A DNA stretch of 64,000 nt from Jannaschia faecimaris. GTDB lineage: Bacteria > Pseudomonadota > Alphaproteobacteria > Rhodobacterales > Rhodobacteraceae. Made by a program: the position numbers and the translations under genes. The stretch spans positions 1 to 64,000 of the forward strand of contig NZ_FNPX01000009.1 of the NCBI RefSeq assembly GCF_900107415.1, in the 5' to 3' direction. The notes beneath the pieces are model-generated. The model made no database searches. It was not told where the DNA came from and was given only the letters and a program-made list of their open reading frames with translations. Position 1 is the first letter of the stretch. Each line of letters begins with the position of its first letter. Positions 16,467-24,078 of the stretch are shown in pieces.

Positions 16467-18105
16467 TTCTTTTCTCCTCGGGGTAAAGGGCGGCCTTGAA
16501 CGGCGCGGGCCCCAGGCGGCGGAAGGCTTCGATGAAGGTCTCGTCCGCCGATTGGCGGATATCGAGGTAGGCAAGGATCAGGCGCTCGATGGCGGGCACG
16601 ACCTGATCGTAGGCAAAGCCGGGTCCGGCGCGCTCTCCGATGGTGGTCGTTTGCGTGTGATCTCCGCCCAGCGTGATCTGATAGTTTTCGACGCCCGCGC
16701 GATCCAGGCCCAGGATGCCGATGTGACCGACGTGGTGATGACCGCAGGCGTTGATACAGCCCGAAATCTTGATCTTCAGGTGACCGACTTCGTGCTCGAT
16801 CTTCAACGCGTCGATGCGGGTCGCGATCTGCTGCGCGACGGGAATGCTGCGGGCGGTGGCCAGCGCGCAGTAATCCATGCCGGGGCAGGCGATGATGTCC
16901 GAGGCCAGTCCGACATTCGCCGTGCCCAAACCAGCCGCCTTCAGCGCGGTAAACAGCTCGGGCAGGCGGTCGCGGCGGGCGTGAGGCAGGATGACGTTCT
17001 GTTCATGCGAGATGCGCAACTCACCATATGCATGCGTTCGCGCCAGATCGGCCATAAGGCGCATCTGGTCGGCGGTGGCGTCGCCCGGCGTGTCGCCATG
17101 CTTCTTGATCGAGATCGTCACGATCGCATGGTCGTCGCGTTTATGCGCCGTGACGTTGGTGTCGACGAAGCTTTGCAGCACCGGGTCGAGGATCGGTGCA
17201 GGTGTGTTGGCGACGAAATCCGGCAGGGCGAATTGCGCCGTGATCGCGGCCAGCATCTCCTGATCCACGCCTGAAAACAGCGGCTTCAGCTCGGCGAAGC
17301 GCGCTTCGATCCGGGATTGCATCTCCTCCAGCCCGTTCTCGTGCACGGTGATCTTGATGCGCGCCTTGTACTTGTTGTCGCGGCGGCCAAGACGGTTGTA
17401 GACGCTGACGATCGCCTCGCAGTAGGGCAGCAGGTCCTCCACCGGCAGGAACTCCCGCACGGTCTTGCCGATCATCGGAGTACGGCCCAGACCGCCGCCG
17501 ATTATGACCTCGAACCCTTGTTGGCCGTCCTGTTCCTTCATTACCAACCCGATATCGTGGGCCCGTGTGACGGCGCGATCATTGGGCGATCCGGTGACGG
17601 CGATCTTGAACTTGCGTGGCAGGAACTGGAACTCCGGGTGGTCGGTGGACCATTGACGCAGAAGCTCGGCGACCGGGCGCGGGTCGGCAACCTCGTCGGC
17701 GGCGGCCCCGGCGAAATGGTCCGCGGTCACGTTGCGGATCGTGTTGCCGGATGTCTGGATGGCATGCAGTCCGACTTCTGCCAGACGATCCAGCATGTCG
17801 GGAATGTCGGTCAGGCGGGGCCAGTTGTACTGGATATTCTGACGCGTCGTGAAATGGCCATAGCCCTTGTCCCACTGCTCGGCCAAGTCAGCCAGCACGT
17901 CCATCTGGCCCGACGACAGCGTGCCATAGGGAATCGCCACGCGCAGCATGTAGGCGTGCAGTTGCAGGTAGACGCCGTTCATCAGGCGCAGGGGCTTGAA
18001 CTCGTCCTCGGTCAGGGAACCATCGAGCCTGCGCTCTACCTGCGCGCGGAACTGGGCGTTCCGTTCGCCCAGAAAATCGCGGTCAAAATCGTTGTATTGA
18101 TACAT
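16456..18105 (-). CDS. cysI: sulfite reductase hemoprotein (nitrite/sulfite reductase family)
   Basis: 549-residue siroheme and [4Fe-4S] enzyme reducing sulfite to sulfide by six electrons. Cluster and siroheme ligands are C407 and C413 (CPGMDYC) with C450 and C454 (CINACGHHHVGHIGI). The N-terminal ferredoxin-like half-domain repeats include GYGHFTTRQNIQYNW. The single-polypeptide form and the neighbouring fpr gene suggest ferredoxin- or Fpr-linked electron supply; no CysJ flavoprotein gene is nearby. Nitrite reductase activity is not excluded by family alone, but cysG, cysH and DUF934 alongside point to sulfite. It begins three bases after the DUF2849 gene and overlaps cysH. Confidence 0.93.
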   Translation of the reverse strand: MYQYNDFDRDFLGERNAQFRAQVERRLDGSLTEDEFKPLRLMNGVYLQLHAYMLRVAIPYGTLSSGQMDVLADLAEQWDKGYGHFTTRQNIQYNWPRLTDIPDMLDRLAEVGLHAIQTSGNTIRNVTADHFAGAAADEVADPRPVAELLRQWSTDHPEFQFLPRKFKIAVTGSPNDRAVTRAHDIGLVMKEQDGQQGFEVIIGGGLGRTPMIGKTVREFLPVEDLLPYCEAIVSVYNRLGRRDNKYKARIKITVHENGLEEMQSRIEARFAELKPLFSGVDQEMLAAITAQFALPDFVANTPAPILDPVLQSFVDTNVTAHKRDDHAIVTISIKKHGDTPGDATADQMRLMADLARTHAYGELRISHEQNVILPHARRDRLPELFTALKAAGLGTANVGLASDIIACPGMDYCALATARSIPVAQQIATRIDALKIEHEVGHLKIKISGCINACGHHHVGHIGILGLDRAGVENYQITLGGDHTQTTTIGERAGPGFAYDQVVPAIERLILAYLDIRQSADETFIEAFRRLGPAPFKAALYPEEKRNAA

Positions 18106-18108
18106 CTG

Positions 18109-18429
18109 TCAGACCTTTGCGTCAGGGCCGGGGCGTTGGCCGTGGGCCTTGCCGTGGGTGTAATTGGTGGGGCCGGTCGCGCGGAATTCCTCGCGGAAGT
18201 GCGTCGGGACAGGGCCCGCGTCGGAGACCGTTACATCGGCAAGGTAGGTGCCGACGACGACCGCGGGCTTGTCGGACTCGACCAGCCGCATCTGGGCATG
18301 GGCCTCATTTGTCATGACTTCGGCCTCGGTGAGGTCGGTCGACCAGCGGTCATCTTCGGTCAGGTAGACGACATCACCGTCGCGAAGTAGGTTGGCGGTG
18401 ACGATCTTGGGCGTGAAGGGGCGGGGCAT
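18109..18429 (-). CDS. DUF2849 protein of the sulfate assimilation operon
   Basis: 106-residue protein of the DUF2849 family, common between cysG and cysI in alphaproteobacteria. The core is VTANLLRDGDVVYLTEDDRWSTDLTEAEV and VVVGTYLADV, followed by a C-terminal tail with HFREEFRATGPTNY. No catalytic motif is evident; a role with sulfite reductase is guessed only from constant neighbourhood. Its ATG shares its A with the upstream small ORF's stop (TGATG), and cysI follows after three bases, so translation of all three is probably coupled. Confidence 0.85.
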   Translation of the reverse strand: MPRPFTPKIVTANLLRDGDVVYLTEDDRWSTDLTEAEVMTNEAHAQMRLVESDKPAVVVGTYLADVTVSDAGPVPTHFREEFRATGPTNYTHGKAHGQRPGPDAKV

Positions 18430-18737
18430 CAGATATCCTCCGGGGTATGGGCGGCAGTTGTGTCGACCGCGTTCAACGCATTCGAAAAATGCAGTGCGCG
18501 GATCGCTTTGAAGGTCGTGGTCCCGAAAAAGCCTTCGCGCGGTGCGCGGTTGGATAGGGACCGAACGAACGGCTGCGTCATCGCCAAATCACCGCCGAAG
18601 GCCTGGATCGTCGTCATCTGAACGTCATGACGGACGGTGTCTCCGGCGCAGAACATGGTCGGCGCGGTGCCATTAGGATACGCCTCTTGGGCGGACGCGT
18701 CGATGTTGTCGACCGCGATGGGCAGATGATGGCTCAC
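18429..18737 (-). CDS. small hypothetical protein coupled to cysG and the DUF2849 gene
   Basis: 102-residue protein starting at GTG 18737 that I do not recognise. It reads SHHLPIAVDNIDASAQEAY, then TMFCAGDTVRHDVQMTTIQ, then FVRSLSNRAPREGFFGTTTFKAIRALHFSNAL. The case for a real gene is its packing: the GTG overlaps the cysG stop (GTGA) and its own stop overlaps the DUF2849 start (TGATG), leaving no gap in the operon. There is no signal peptide or membrane segment, one Cys, and no known motif. It could be a sulfur-assimilation accessory protein; equally, the frame could be an untranslated spacer, although the double overlap makes that less likely. Confidence 0.6.
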   Translation of the reverse strand: MSHHLPIAVDNIDASAQEAYPNGTAPTMFCAGDTVRHDVQMTTIQAFGGDLAMTQPFVRSLSNRAPREGFFGTTTFKAIRALHFSNALNAVDTTAAHTPEDI

Positions 18738-20116
18738 AGCGCGATCTCCCGTTCGGACAGGGCGATGCTTGCAGCGCGCGGGGCAAGGCCGAACAGGATG
18801 ACCGCGGGGCCGTCCACCTGCGTCATACGGTCGGGCAGGGTGGCGAGCGTGGCGGCATGAATGCGCTGATCGGCCCGGCTGGCGTTCTCCACGATGGTGA
18901 TGTCGGTCGCGGCGGCGGCCCCGTGCATCATCAGCCGCCCCTGCATCCAGCGCGCGGCGCGCTTGCCCATGTAGATCGCGGCAACTTCGCCCGGCTGGGC
19001 CAGCGCGGCCCAATCCTGATCGGCAAACCCCTTCATGTCGTGACCGGTCAGGAACCGGACCGATGCGTTGCGGCTGCGTTTGGTCAGGCTTTGCCCTATG
19101 GTCGCGACGGCGGCGCTGGCGGCGGTGATGCCGGGCACGATGGACCAGCTGACCCCAGCGGCATCCAGCGCCTCGATTTCCTCGTCCAGACGCCCAAATA
19201 CGGTTGGATCGCCGGCCTTGAGCCGCACCACATGCGCCCCTTTGCGGGCGTGCTCGACGATCAGCGCGTCGATGTCCGATTGCGCGGTCGAGGGGCCGAA
19301 GCCTTCCTTGCCGACGTCAAGGATCAGCGCCTCGCGCCGGGCCAGTTCCAATATCTCGGGCGTGACGAGCCGGTCGTGGATCACGACATCCGCCTTGTCG
19401 AGCGCCTTGCGTGCCTTGAGCGTCAGAAGCTCCGGATCACCCGGACCTGCCCCCACCAGATCGACATGGCCTTCGCGTGCCTCCGCCCTTACGTGCTTGT
19501 CGAGCAAGGTGTCGAGCGCATCGCGGATCGCCGCTTCACCGTCCTGCGCGGCGCGGGGGCCGACCATGTCGTAATATTCGCCCCAGAAGCGGCGGCGCAC
19601 GGCCCCCATCGGCAGGACATCTGCCGCTTTGCGGAACGTCTTCCCGATGCGTGCCAGCACGCCAAGCTGTGCCGACAATTTTGCTTCCAGATCGGCCTTG
19701 ATCTTGCGGGCCAGAACGGGGGCCGCACCCTCGGTCCCGATGGCGACGACGACCGGGTCGCGATCGACGATGGCGGGGGTGATGAACTGCGACTTTTCCA
19801 GATTATCGACTAGGTTCACGAGCGCGCCGTCCGCCGCCGCCAAGCGCAGCGTTCGGGCATCCAGCGCAACATCCTCGTGTGCGCCATAGGCCACGACGCA
19901 GCAGAGCGCATCGCCGGGCTCCTGCGCGCGGTCGATGAGTGTCAGCTTGCCTGCTTCGGCCCATTGGCGAATTTCGGGGCTGGCGTTCTCGGCCACGACG
20001 GTGATGCGTGCGGTCGTCTTGAGCAGGAGGCGCAACTTGGCAATCGCCGCATCCCCGCCACCGGCAACGAGGACACGGCGGCCTTCGAGGGCGAGGAAGA
20101 TGGGAAAATGATTCAT
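18734..20116 (-). CDS. cysG: siroheme synthase (CysG: methyltransferase, dehydrogenase, ferrochelatase)
   Basis: 460-residue multifunctional enzyme making siroheme for the sulfite reductase. The N-terminal precorrin-2 dehydrogenase/ferrochelatase half (about 1-205) has the NAD-binding GRRVLVAGGGDAAIAKLRLLL and the family block FITPAIVDRDPVVVAIGTEGAAPVLARKIK. The C-terminal uroporphyrinogen-III methyltransferase half (about 215-460) has VDLVGAGPGDPELLTLKA, VVIHDRLV, RLKAGDPTVFGRLDEE, VPGITAASAAVA and VENASRADQR. The start at 20116 (MNHFPIFLALEGRRVLV) is the conserved family start; an open frame upstream extends into the divergent promoter. It is the first gene of the cys operon and divergent from an Lrp-type regulator. 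Confidence 0.95.
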   Translation of the reverse strand: MNHFPIFLALEGRRVLVAGGGDAAIAKLRLLLKTTARITVVAENASPEIRQWAEAGKLTLIDRAQEPGDALCCVVAYGAHEDVALDARTLRLAAADGALVNLVDNLEKSQFITPAIVDRDPVVVAIGTEGAAPVLARKIKADLEAKLSAQLGVLARIGKTFRKAADVLPMGAVRRRFWGEYYDMVGPRAAQDGEAAIRDALDTLLDKHVRAEAREGHVDLVGAGPGDPELLTLKARKALDKADVVIHDRLVTPEILELARREALILDVGKEGFGPSTAQSDIDALIVEHARKGAHVVRLKAGDPTVFGRLDEEIEALDAAGVSWSIVPGITAASAAVATIGQSLTKRSRNASVRFLTGHDMKGFADQDWAALAQPGEVAAIYMGKRAARWMQGRLMMHGAAAATDITIVENASRADQRIHAATLATLPDRMTQVDGPAVILFGLAPRAASIALSEREIAL

Positions 20117-20146
20117 CGGGGCGCTCCAGCTTCTTCCCGAAGATAT

Positions 20147-20159
20147 AGAACAATGTTCT
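20147..20159. promoter_or_regulatory. palindrome in the cysG / Lrp-type regulator divergent promoter
   Basis: AGAACAATGTTCT is a perfect inverted repeat (AGAAC, AAT, GTTCT) in the 118-base AT-rich gap between cysG and the Lrp-type regulator gene. Lrp-type regulators usually act on such divergent intervals, so this is a candidate operator. The assignment is inferred from position and symmetry only. Confidence 0.4.
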
Positions 20160-20234
20160 GGATATTGGACAGGGGAGGCGCGATAACAGGAACGTTGATG
20201 CATATATTGCGATGCAGGCAGAAAGGTGTTCCGA

Positions 20235-20714
20235 ATGACTGTGAAATTGGGGAGGGCCGTCCAATTGGATGATCTAGACCGGAACATCCTCCGGGCTTTG
20301 CAGGCGGATGCGGGGCAATCGTTGGACGAAATCGCCCGCCAAGTGGGGTCATCCAAGACGCCGGTGTGGAATCGTATCCGCAAGATGCGCGACGCGGGCG
20401 TGATGGGGCCGTCCACCGTCGTGGTTGATCCGGAGACCATTGGTCTTGACGCCTGTTTCTTCGTTCTGATCCGCACGTCCGAGCACGAGGCGGAGTGGCA
20501 GCAACTCTTCCTTGCGGCGCTGCGCGCCCGCCCGGAGGTGCAGGAGGCCCACCGTTTGGCGGGCGAAATCGACTACATCCTGAAGGTCCGCGTGGCGAAC
20601 GCACGGGCCTATGACGTCTTTTACCAGGCCCTGATATCTGAGGTGCGGGTGTTCAACGTCACCGCGCTTTTGTCGATGGAGGAGATCAAATCGAGCACTG
20701 CCCTGCCGTTGTGA
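20235..20714 (+). CDS. Lrp/AsnC-family transcriptional regulator
   Basis: 159-residue regulator. The N-terminal AsnC helix-turn-helix is LDDLDRNILRALQADAGQSLDEIARQVGSSKTPVWNRIRKMRDAGVM. The C-terminal RAM ligand-binding domain includes VLIRTSEHEAEWQQLF, RPEVQEAHRLAGEIDYILKVRVAN and SALISEVRVFNV-like residues, ending TALLSMEEIKSSTALPL. It probably controls the divergent cys operon in response to a sulfur amino acid; this is inferred from position. ATG 20235 lies nine bases after AAAGG; an in-frame GTG at 20226 is a less likely alternative. It is convergent with the GntR-type gene. Confidence 0.9.
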   Translation: MTVKLGRAVQLDDLDRNILRALQADAGQSLDEIARQVGSSKTPVWNRIRKMRDAGVMGPSTVVVDPETIGLDACFFVLIRTSEHEAEWQQLFLAALRARPEVQEAHRLAGEIDYILKVRVANARAYDVFYQALISEVRVFNVTALLSMEEIKSSTALPL

Positions 20715-20761
20715 TGGTCGCGGGCCAGGTGAGGTCCCCCCCGCGGGCACGGTTGATGTAC

Positions 20762-20778
20762 GCTTCCGTATCGGAAGC
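20762..20778. other. hairpin between convergent regulator genes
   Basis: GCTTCCG and CGGAAGC arms around TAT, in the 97-base gap between the Lrp-type and GntR-type genes. It has no T-run on either side, so it would be a weak terminator at best. Confidence 0.35.
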
Positions 20779-20811
20779 ACGCAAGATCGGTGCTTTACGC
20801 AGTCCAGGCAA

Positions 20812-21447
20812 TTAGATGCCTTTCGTCTGATCCTGTCTTTCTTCGCTCAAGGCGACCAATTGCCGATGCGCGGCCATTAGGTGTTGGCGGAGAACCCCGC
20901 AGGCCTCCTCGGCTCGTCCATCTGCATATGCCTGCACGATCGCCCCATGATCGGACAGCCAGCGTTCGGTTCCGGACGCGAGCGCGGCATAACCGCTCGC
21001 ATAGAGGGTGCAACTGGTTCGCAGTTCCTCGACCAAGGCAAGCTGGCGTGGTCGTTCTGCCGGAAGGTAAAGCGTCTGGTGGAACATCCAGTCGCCATTG
21101 TGCCATCCTTGACGGCCAGCCTCCAAGGATGACTTTCGTAACGCGTAATCAGCCTCTGAATGAGCGGATGTATCCGCACGGGCCGTTGCGCGTTCCAAAA
21201 GATCGCATTCGAGCATGATGCGAAGGTCGAAGATTTCGTCAAGGTCCTTGGACGTCAGCCTGACGACGCGCGCGCCCTTGCCGGGCAAGACTTCGACAAG
21301 TTTTTCGGCGGCGAGGCTTTGTAGCGCATCTCGGACCGGAATTCGGCTGACGCCATAGGTGGCGGCAAGATCCGTCTGGGAAAGAACCGCTCCGGGCGCA
21401 TGTTCGCCGTTCAGGATCGCAGCGCGAATTTGTTCGACAAGACCCAT
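20812..21447 (-). CDS. GntR-family transcriptional regulator with FCD domain
   Basis: 211-residue regulator. The N-terminal winged helix is LVEQIRAAILNGEHAPGAVLSQTDLAATYGVSRIPVRDALQSLAAEKLVEVLPGKGARV. The rest is an all-helical FCD effector domain with EIFDLRIMLECDLLERA and a His-rich motif pattern (HNGDWMFHQTL, and a late H in RQHLMAAHRQL) that can hold a metal or organic acid. It is divergent from an OsmC-type gene whose promoter it likely controls. Start 21447 (MGLVEQ) is chosen because GGAGG lies seven bases upstream; longer frames read into the operator region. Confidence 0.9.
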   Translation of the reverse strand: MGLVEQIRAAILNGEHAPGAVLSQTDLAATYGVSRIPVRDALQSLAAEKLVEVLPGKGARVVRLTSKDLDEIFDLRIMLECDLLERATARADTSAHSEADYALRKSSLEAGRQGWHNGDWMFHQTLYLPAERPRQLALVEELRTSCTLYASGYAALASGTERWLSDHGAIVQAYADGRAEEACGVLRQHLMAAHRQLVALSEERQDQTKGI

Positions 21448-21466
21448 TCCATGACCTCCGTACTCC

Positions 21467-21474
21467 TGTATACA
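21467..21474. promoter_or_regulatory. candidate GntR-type operator
   Basis: TGTATACA, a perfect 8-bp palindrome, lies 20 bases before the GntR start and 34 bases before the osmC-type start, next to a second ACGTAT half-element. FCD-type GntR regulators bind short TNGTNNACNA-like palindromes, so this is a plausible shared operator. It was not tested. Confidence 0.4.
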
Positions 21475-21507
21475 CGTATATGAATCTTCCGAAGACAGAG
21501 GCAACCC

Positions 21508-21972
21508 ATGGAACACAAGTATTCTTCACACATCGTCTGGACCGGGAATCGGGGCAAGGGCACGGCGGGTTACCGTGCCTTTGATCGTACCTGGAACATC
21601 GCGATTCCGGGGAAAGAGATCGTTCAATGTTCGAATGATCCCTTATTGGGAGGTGATCCGGGCAAGATGAACCCCGAGGATCTACTGATCTCGGCTTTGT
21701 CCGCCTGCCATATGCTTTGGTATCTGCACCTTGCATCCGACGCTGGCATCGTCGTGGGGGCCTATGAGGATTCACCCGTTGGGATCGGCGAGGTTTCACA
21801 AGGCGGGGCAGGGCGCTTCACCGCCGCCATCTTGCGCCCACGTATCACCGTTCAGGCCGGCGCGGATATCGAAGTGGCTACGGCGATTCACCAACGAATC
21901 CACGAGGTCTGCTTTGTCGCAAGGTCAGTGAATTTTCCGATCAGCTACGAGCCGGAGTTTCTTTCCGTCTGA
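21508..21972 (+). CDS. OsmC-family peroxiredoxin-like protein
   Basis: 154-residue OsmC/Ohr-type protein reducing organic hydroperoxides. The conserved cysteines are C67 in LISALSACHMLWYLHLA and C135 in HEVCFVARSVNFPI. The upstream NPEDLL motif is also typical. It lacks a signal peptide, so it is cytoplasmic. It is divergent from the GntR-type gene, which is unusual because OsmC/Ohr genes more often sit with MarR-type OhrR. A second OsmC domain occurs in the fusion protein at 40566-41822. The exact substrate is unknown. Confidence 0.88.
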   Translation: MEHKYSSHIVWTGNRGKGTAGYRAFDRTWNIAIPGKEIVQCSNDPLLGGDPGKMNPEDLLISALSACHMLWYLHLASDAGIVVGAYEDSPVGIGEVSQGGAGRFTAAILRPRITVQAGADIEVATAIHQRIHEVCFVARSVNFPISYEPEFLSV

Positions 21973-22006
21973 AGCGGGTTGGCGGCCTCTTCGGCCCAAA
22001 CCACGA

Positions 22007-22474
22007 TTACTGCAAATCGCGCGGCACCGTGAAGTCCAGCAGGCGGCCGGGCCGATCGTCGATGATGTCGGCGACAAGGCAGGCCCCGGTCGGGAAATGG
22101 CTGAACTCGGGGTGGATGGGCAATGTTGCAACTGCCTGCCTCGCCGCCGCCGCGATGCCGGGATTATGGGCCACGATCAGGACGCATTCAGCCGTTTGCG
22201 CGCGGGCGAGGGCGAGAATGGCCTCGGCCTCGGCCAGGTAGAGATCGGGGCGGTATTCGACCGCCGTGTCCGGCAGGGCAAGGGCCTGATACGTTTCGCG
22301 CGTTCGGGCGGAATCGGAGCAAAGCACGAGGTCGGGCAGATATTTTCGGGAAATCAGCCATTGGCCCATCGTGGCGGCGGCGGCGCGCCCACGGTTATTG
22401 AGGGGGCGGTCGTGATCCTCCTGCTCGGGATCGGTCCAGTCGGATTTCGTGTGACGCAGCAGGATCAGTTTCAT
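22007..22474 (-). CDS. SixA-like histidine phosphatase
   Basis: 155-residue histidine phosphatase-fold protein. The catalytic RHG-type motif is LLRHTKSDW at residues 5-13. Second-site residues are SDSARTRETYQAL and the late VAHNPGIAAAARQ His. Length and the PLNNRGRAAAATMG block match SixA, which removes phosphate from histidine phosphotransfer domains. A possible client here is the Hpt domain of the hybrid kinase at 39075, but that is speculation. The gene lies 10 bases downstream of moaA on the same strand and so is probably co-transcribed with it. Confidence 0.88.
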   Translation of the reverse strand: MKLILLRHTKSDWTDPEQEDHDRPLNNRGRAAAATMGQWLISRKYLPDLVLCSDSARTRETYQALALPDTAVEYRPDLYLAEAEAILALARAQTAECVLIVAHNPGIAAAARQAVATLPIHPEFSHFPTGACLVADIIDDRPGRLLDFTVPRDLQ

Positions 22475-22484
22475 CGTCGCTCCC

Positions 22485-23486
22485 TTATCCGCCGGTGTGG
22501 GACATGTGCCGGGTCATTTGACCGGCGACTTCCTGGCGGGAATAGTCGAAATCGTGGCCCTTGGGCTTTCGGGCGATGGCGGCGCGGATGGCGTCCTCCA
22601 GTCCGGCGTCCGCCTCGGAGGCGCGCAACGGCTCGCGCAGGTCGGCCATGTCCTCCTGCCCGAGGCACATATAGAGTTCCCCGGTGCAAGTGACCCGAAC
22701 CCGGTTACACGACTCGCAGAAATTGTGGGTCAGCGGCGTTATAAAGCCAAGGCGCTGGCCGGTTTCGCCGACTTCGAAATAGCGGGCGGGGCCGCCGGTC
22801 TTGTAGGTCAGTTCGGTCAGGGTGAAGCGCTGGGCCAATTGGGCGCGCAAGTCCTTTAGCGGCCAGTATTGATCAAGACGCTGCACCTCGCCCATGTCGC
22901 CCATGGGCATGACCTCGATGAAGGTCAGGTCCAGATCCTCGGCCGCGGCCCAGGCCAGCAGGTCGAAGAGTTCGACATCGTTGAAGTTCTTGAGCGCCAC
23001 GACGTTGACCTTGACGCGCATCCCTGCTGCCTGAGCGGCCTTGATGCCGCGCAGCACCTTGTCGAGAGAGCCCCAGCGGGTGATCTCTTTGAACTTGGTC
23101 GGGTCAAGCGTATCAAGCGAGACATTCACGCGCCGAACGCCCGCATCCCAGAGCGGCTGGGCAAAGCGTTCGAGCTGACTGCCGTTGGTGGTGAGTGTCA
23201 GTTCGTCCAGGCCATCGCCCAGGTGGCGCGACATGCCTTCGAAGAAAGTCATGATGCCTTTGCGTACCAACGGCTCCCCGCCGGTAATGCGCAGCTTCCG
23301 AACGCCCATGCGCACGAAGGTCGAACACATGCGGTCCAGTTCCTCCAGCGTCAGAAGCTCCTTCTTCGGCAGGAACGTCATGTGCTCCGACATGCAATAG
23401 GTGCAGCGAAAATCGCAGCGATCCGTCACGGAAACGCGCAGGTAGTCGATGGTGCGGGCGAAGGGATCGATCAGTGGAACAGTCAT
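22485..23486 (-). CDS. moaA: GTP 3',8-cyclase, molybdenum cofactor biosynthesis
   Basis: 333-residue radical SAM enzyme that, with MoaC, turns GTP into cyclic pyranopterin monophosphate, the first step of molybdopterin synthesis. The SAM-cluster motif is C24, C28 and C31 (CDFRCTYC). The C-terminal second [4Fe-4S] cluster uses [14 protein letters not shown] with a later Cys. GGEPLVR matches the SAM-binding GGEP motif. The protein ends in two glycines (SHTGG), as is usual for MoaA. It supplies cofactor for CoxL and other molybdoenzymes. There is no moaC, moaB or mob gene in the window. Confidence 0.96.
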   Translation of the reverse strand: MTVPLIDPFARTIDYLRVSVTDRCDFRCTYCMSEHMTFLPKKELLTLEELDRMCSTFVRMGVRKLRITGGEPLVRKGIMTFFEGMSRHLGDGLDELTLTTNGSQLERFAQPLWDAGVRRVNVSLDTLDPTKFKEITRWGSLDKVLRGIKAAQAAGMRVKVNVVALKNFNDVELFDLLAWAAAEDLDLTFIEVMPMGDMGEVQRLDQYWPLKDLRAQLAQRFTLTELTYKTGGPARYFEVGETGQRLGFITPLTHNFCESCNRVRVTCTGELYMCLGQEDMADLREPLRASEADAGLEDAIRAAIARKPKGHDFDYSRQEVAGQMTRHMSHTGG

Positions 23487-23592
23487 GTGATAACGCTACG
23501 CCCCACGATGCCCGGCCACAAGGGTATGCACAGGTGACAGCGCCCCGTCGTTCGGTAGGGTAGGACGGATAAGAGCCATTTGGGAGCGTATC

Positions 23593-24078
23593 ATGCGCGG
23601 TGTCTTTTTCATTCTTCCGGTGGCCCTGATGGGCTGCGCCAACCTGCCGCTGCTGGACCGCCTGCCGGGGCGCGGTGCCGGTGCCCCGGTGGACGCGGTC
23701 GCTGCGCCCCCGCCGCAGGCGACGACTGTCATCAGCCCGCTGGCGGGCCCGGCCACGACGGTCGCGTCGCTCGATACCGTATCGGAGGCCGAGAAGGAAG
23801 CGGCGCGACAGGCGGCCGCTGTTGCCCCTGCTGGTGGAGAACTTGGCATGGTTACCGTTTCGCTAGGCAGCCCGTCGGAGCCGGGCCTTTGGGTCAAATC
23901 CGCTTTGGTCACCGAGGATACGCCGGGCACGGTGCGCACCGGCGATGGCGACGCGATCGCGGTGACCTTGCGTCCGCTCGGCGGGGCGGGCGGGGCCCAG
24001 ATTTCGCTGTCGGCGTTGCAGGCGCTCGGGCTGCCGCTCGCGGGCTTGTTCCCGGTGACGCTGGCGCGGGCCGGATGA
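23593..24078 (+). CDS. hypothetical outer-membrane or periplasmic lipoprotein
   Basis: 161-residue predicted lipoprotein. The signal peptide MRGVFFILPVALMGC ends in the lipobox LMGC with Cys 15 as the lipidated residue. A Pro/Ala-rich linker is followed by a compact C-terminal region: LGMVTVSLGSPSEPGLWVKSALV and GDAIAVTLRPLGG, then ISLSALQALGLPLAGLFPVTLARAG. That last part has a strand-rich pattern seen in small roseobacter lipoproteins of unknown function. GGGAG precedes the ATG. Its stop overlaps the acyl-CoA synthetase start (ATGA), though a functional link is not obvious. Confidence 0.75.
   Translation: MRGVFFILPVALMGCANLPLLDRLPGRGAGAPVDAVAAPPPQATTVISPLAGPATTVASLDTVSEAEKEAARQAAAVAPAGGELGMVTVSLGSPSEPGLWVKSALVTEDTPGTVRTGDGDAIAVTLRPLGGAGGAQISLSALQALGLPLAGLFPVTLARAG

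Noticed and set aside
23580-24074. N-terminal extension of the acyl-CoA synthetase
   Set aside because: The extension is out of frame with a lipoprotein gene that has a clear lipobox; the synthetase begins at 24075 with an ATGA overlap.
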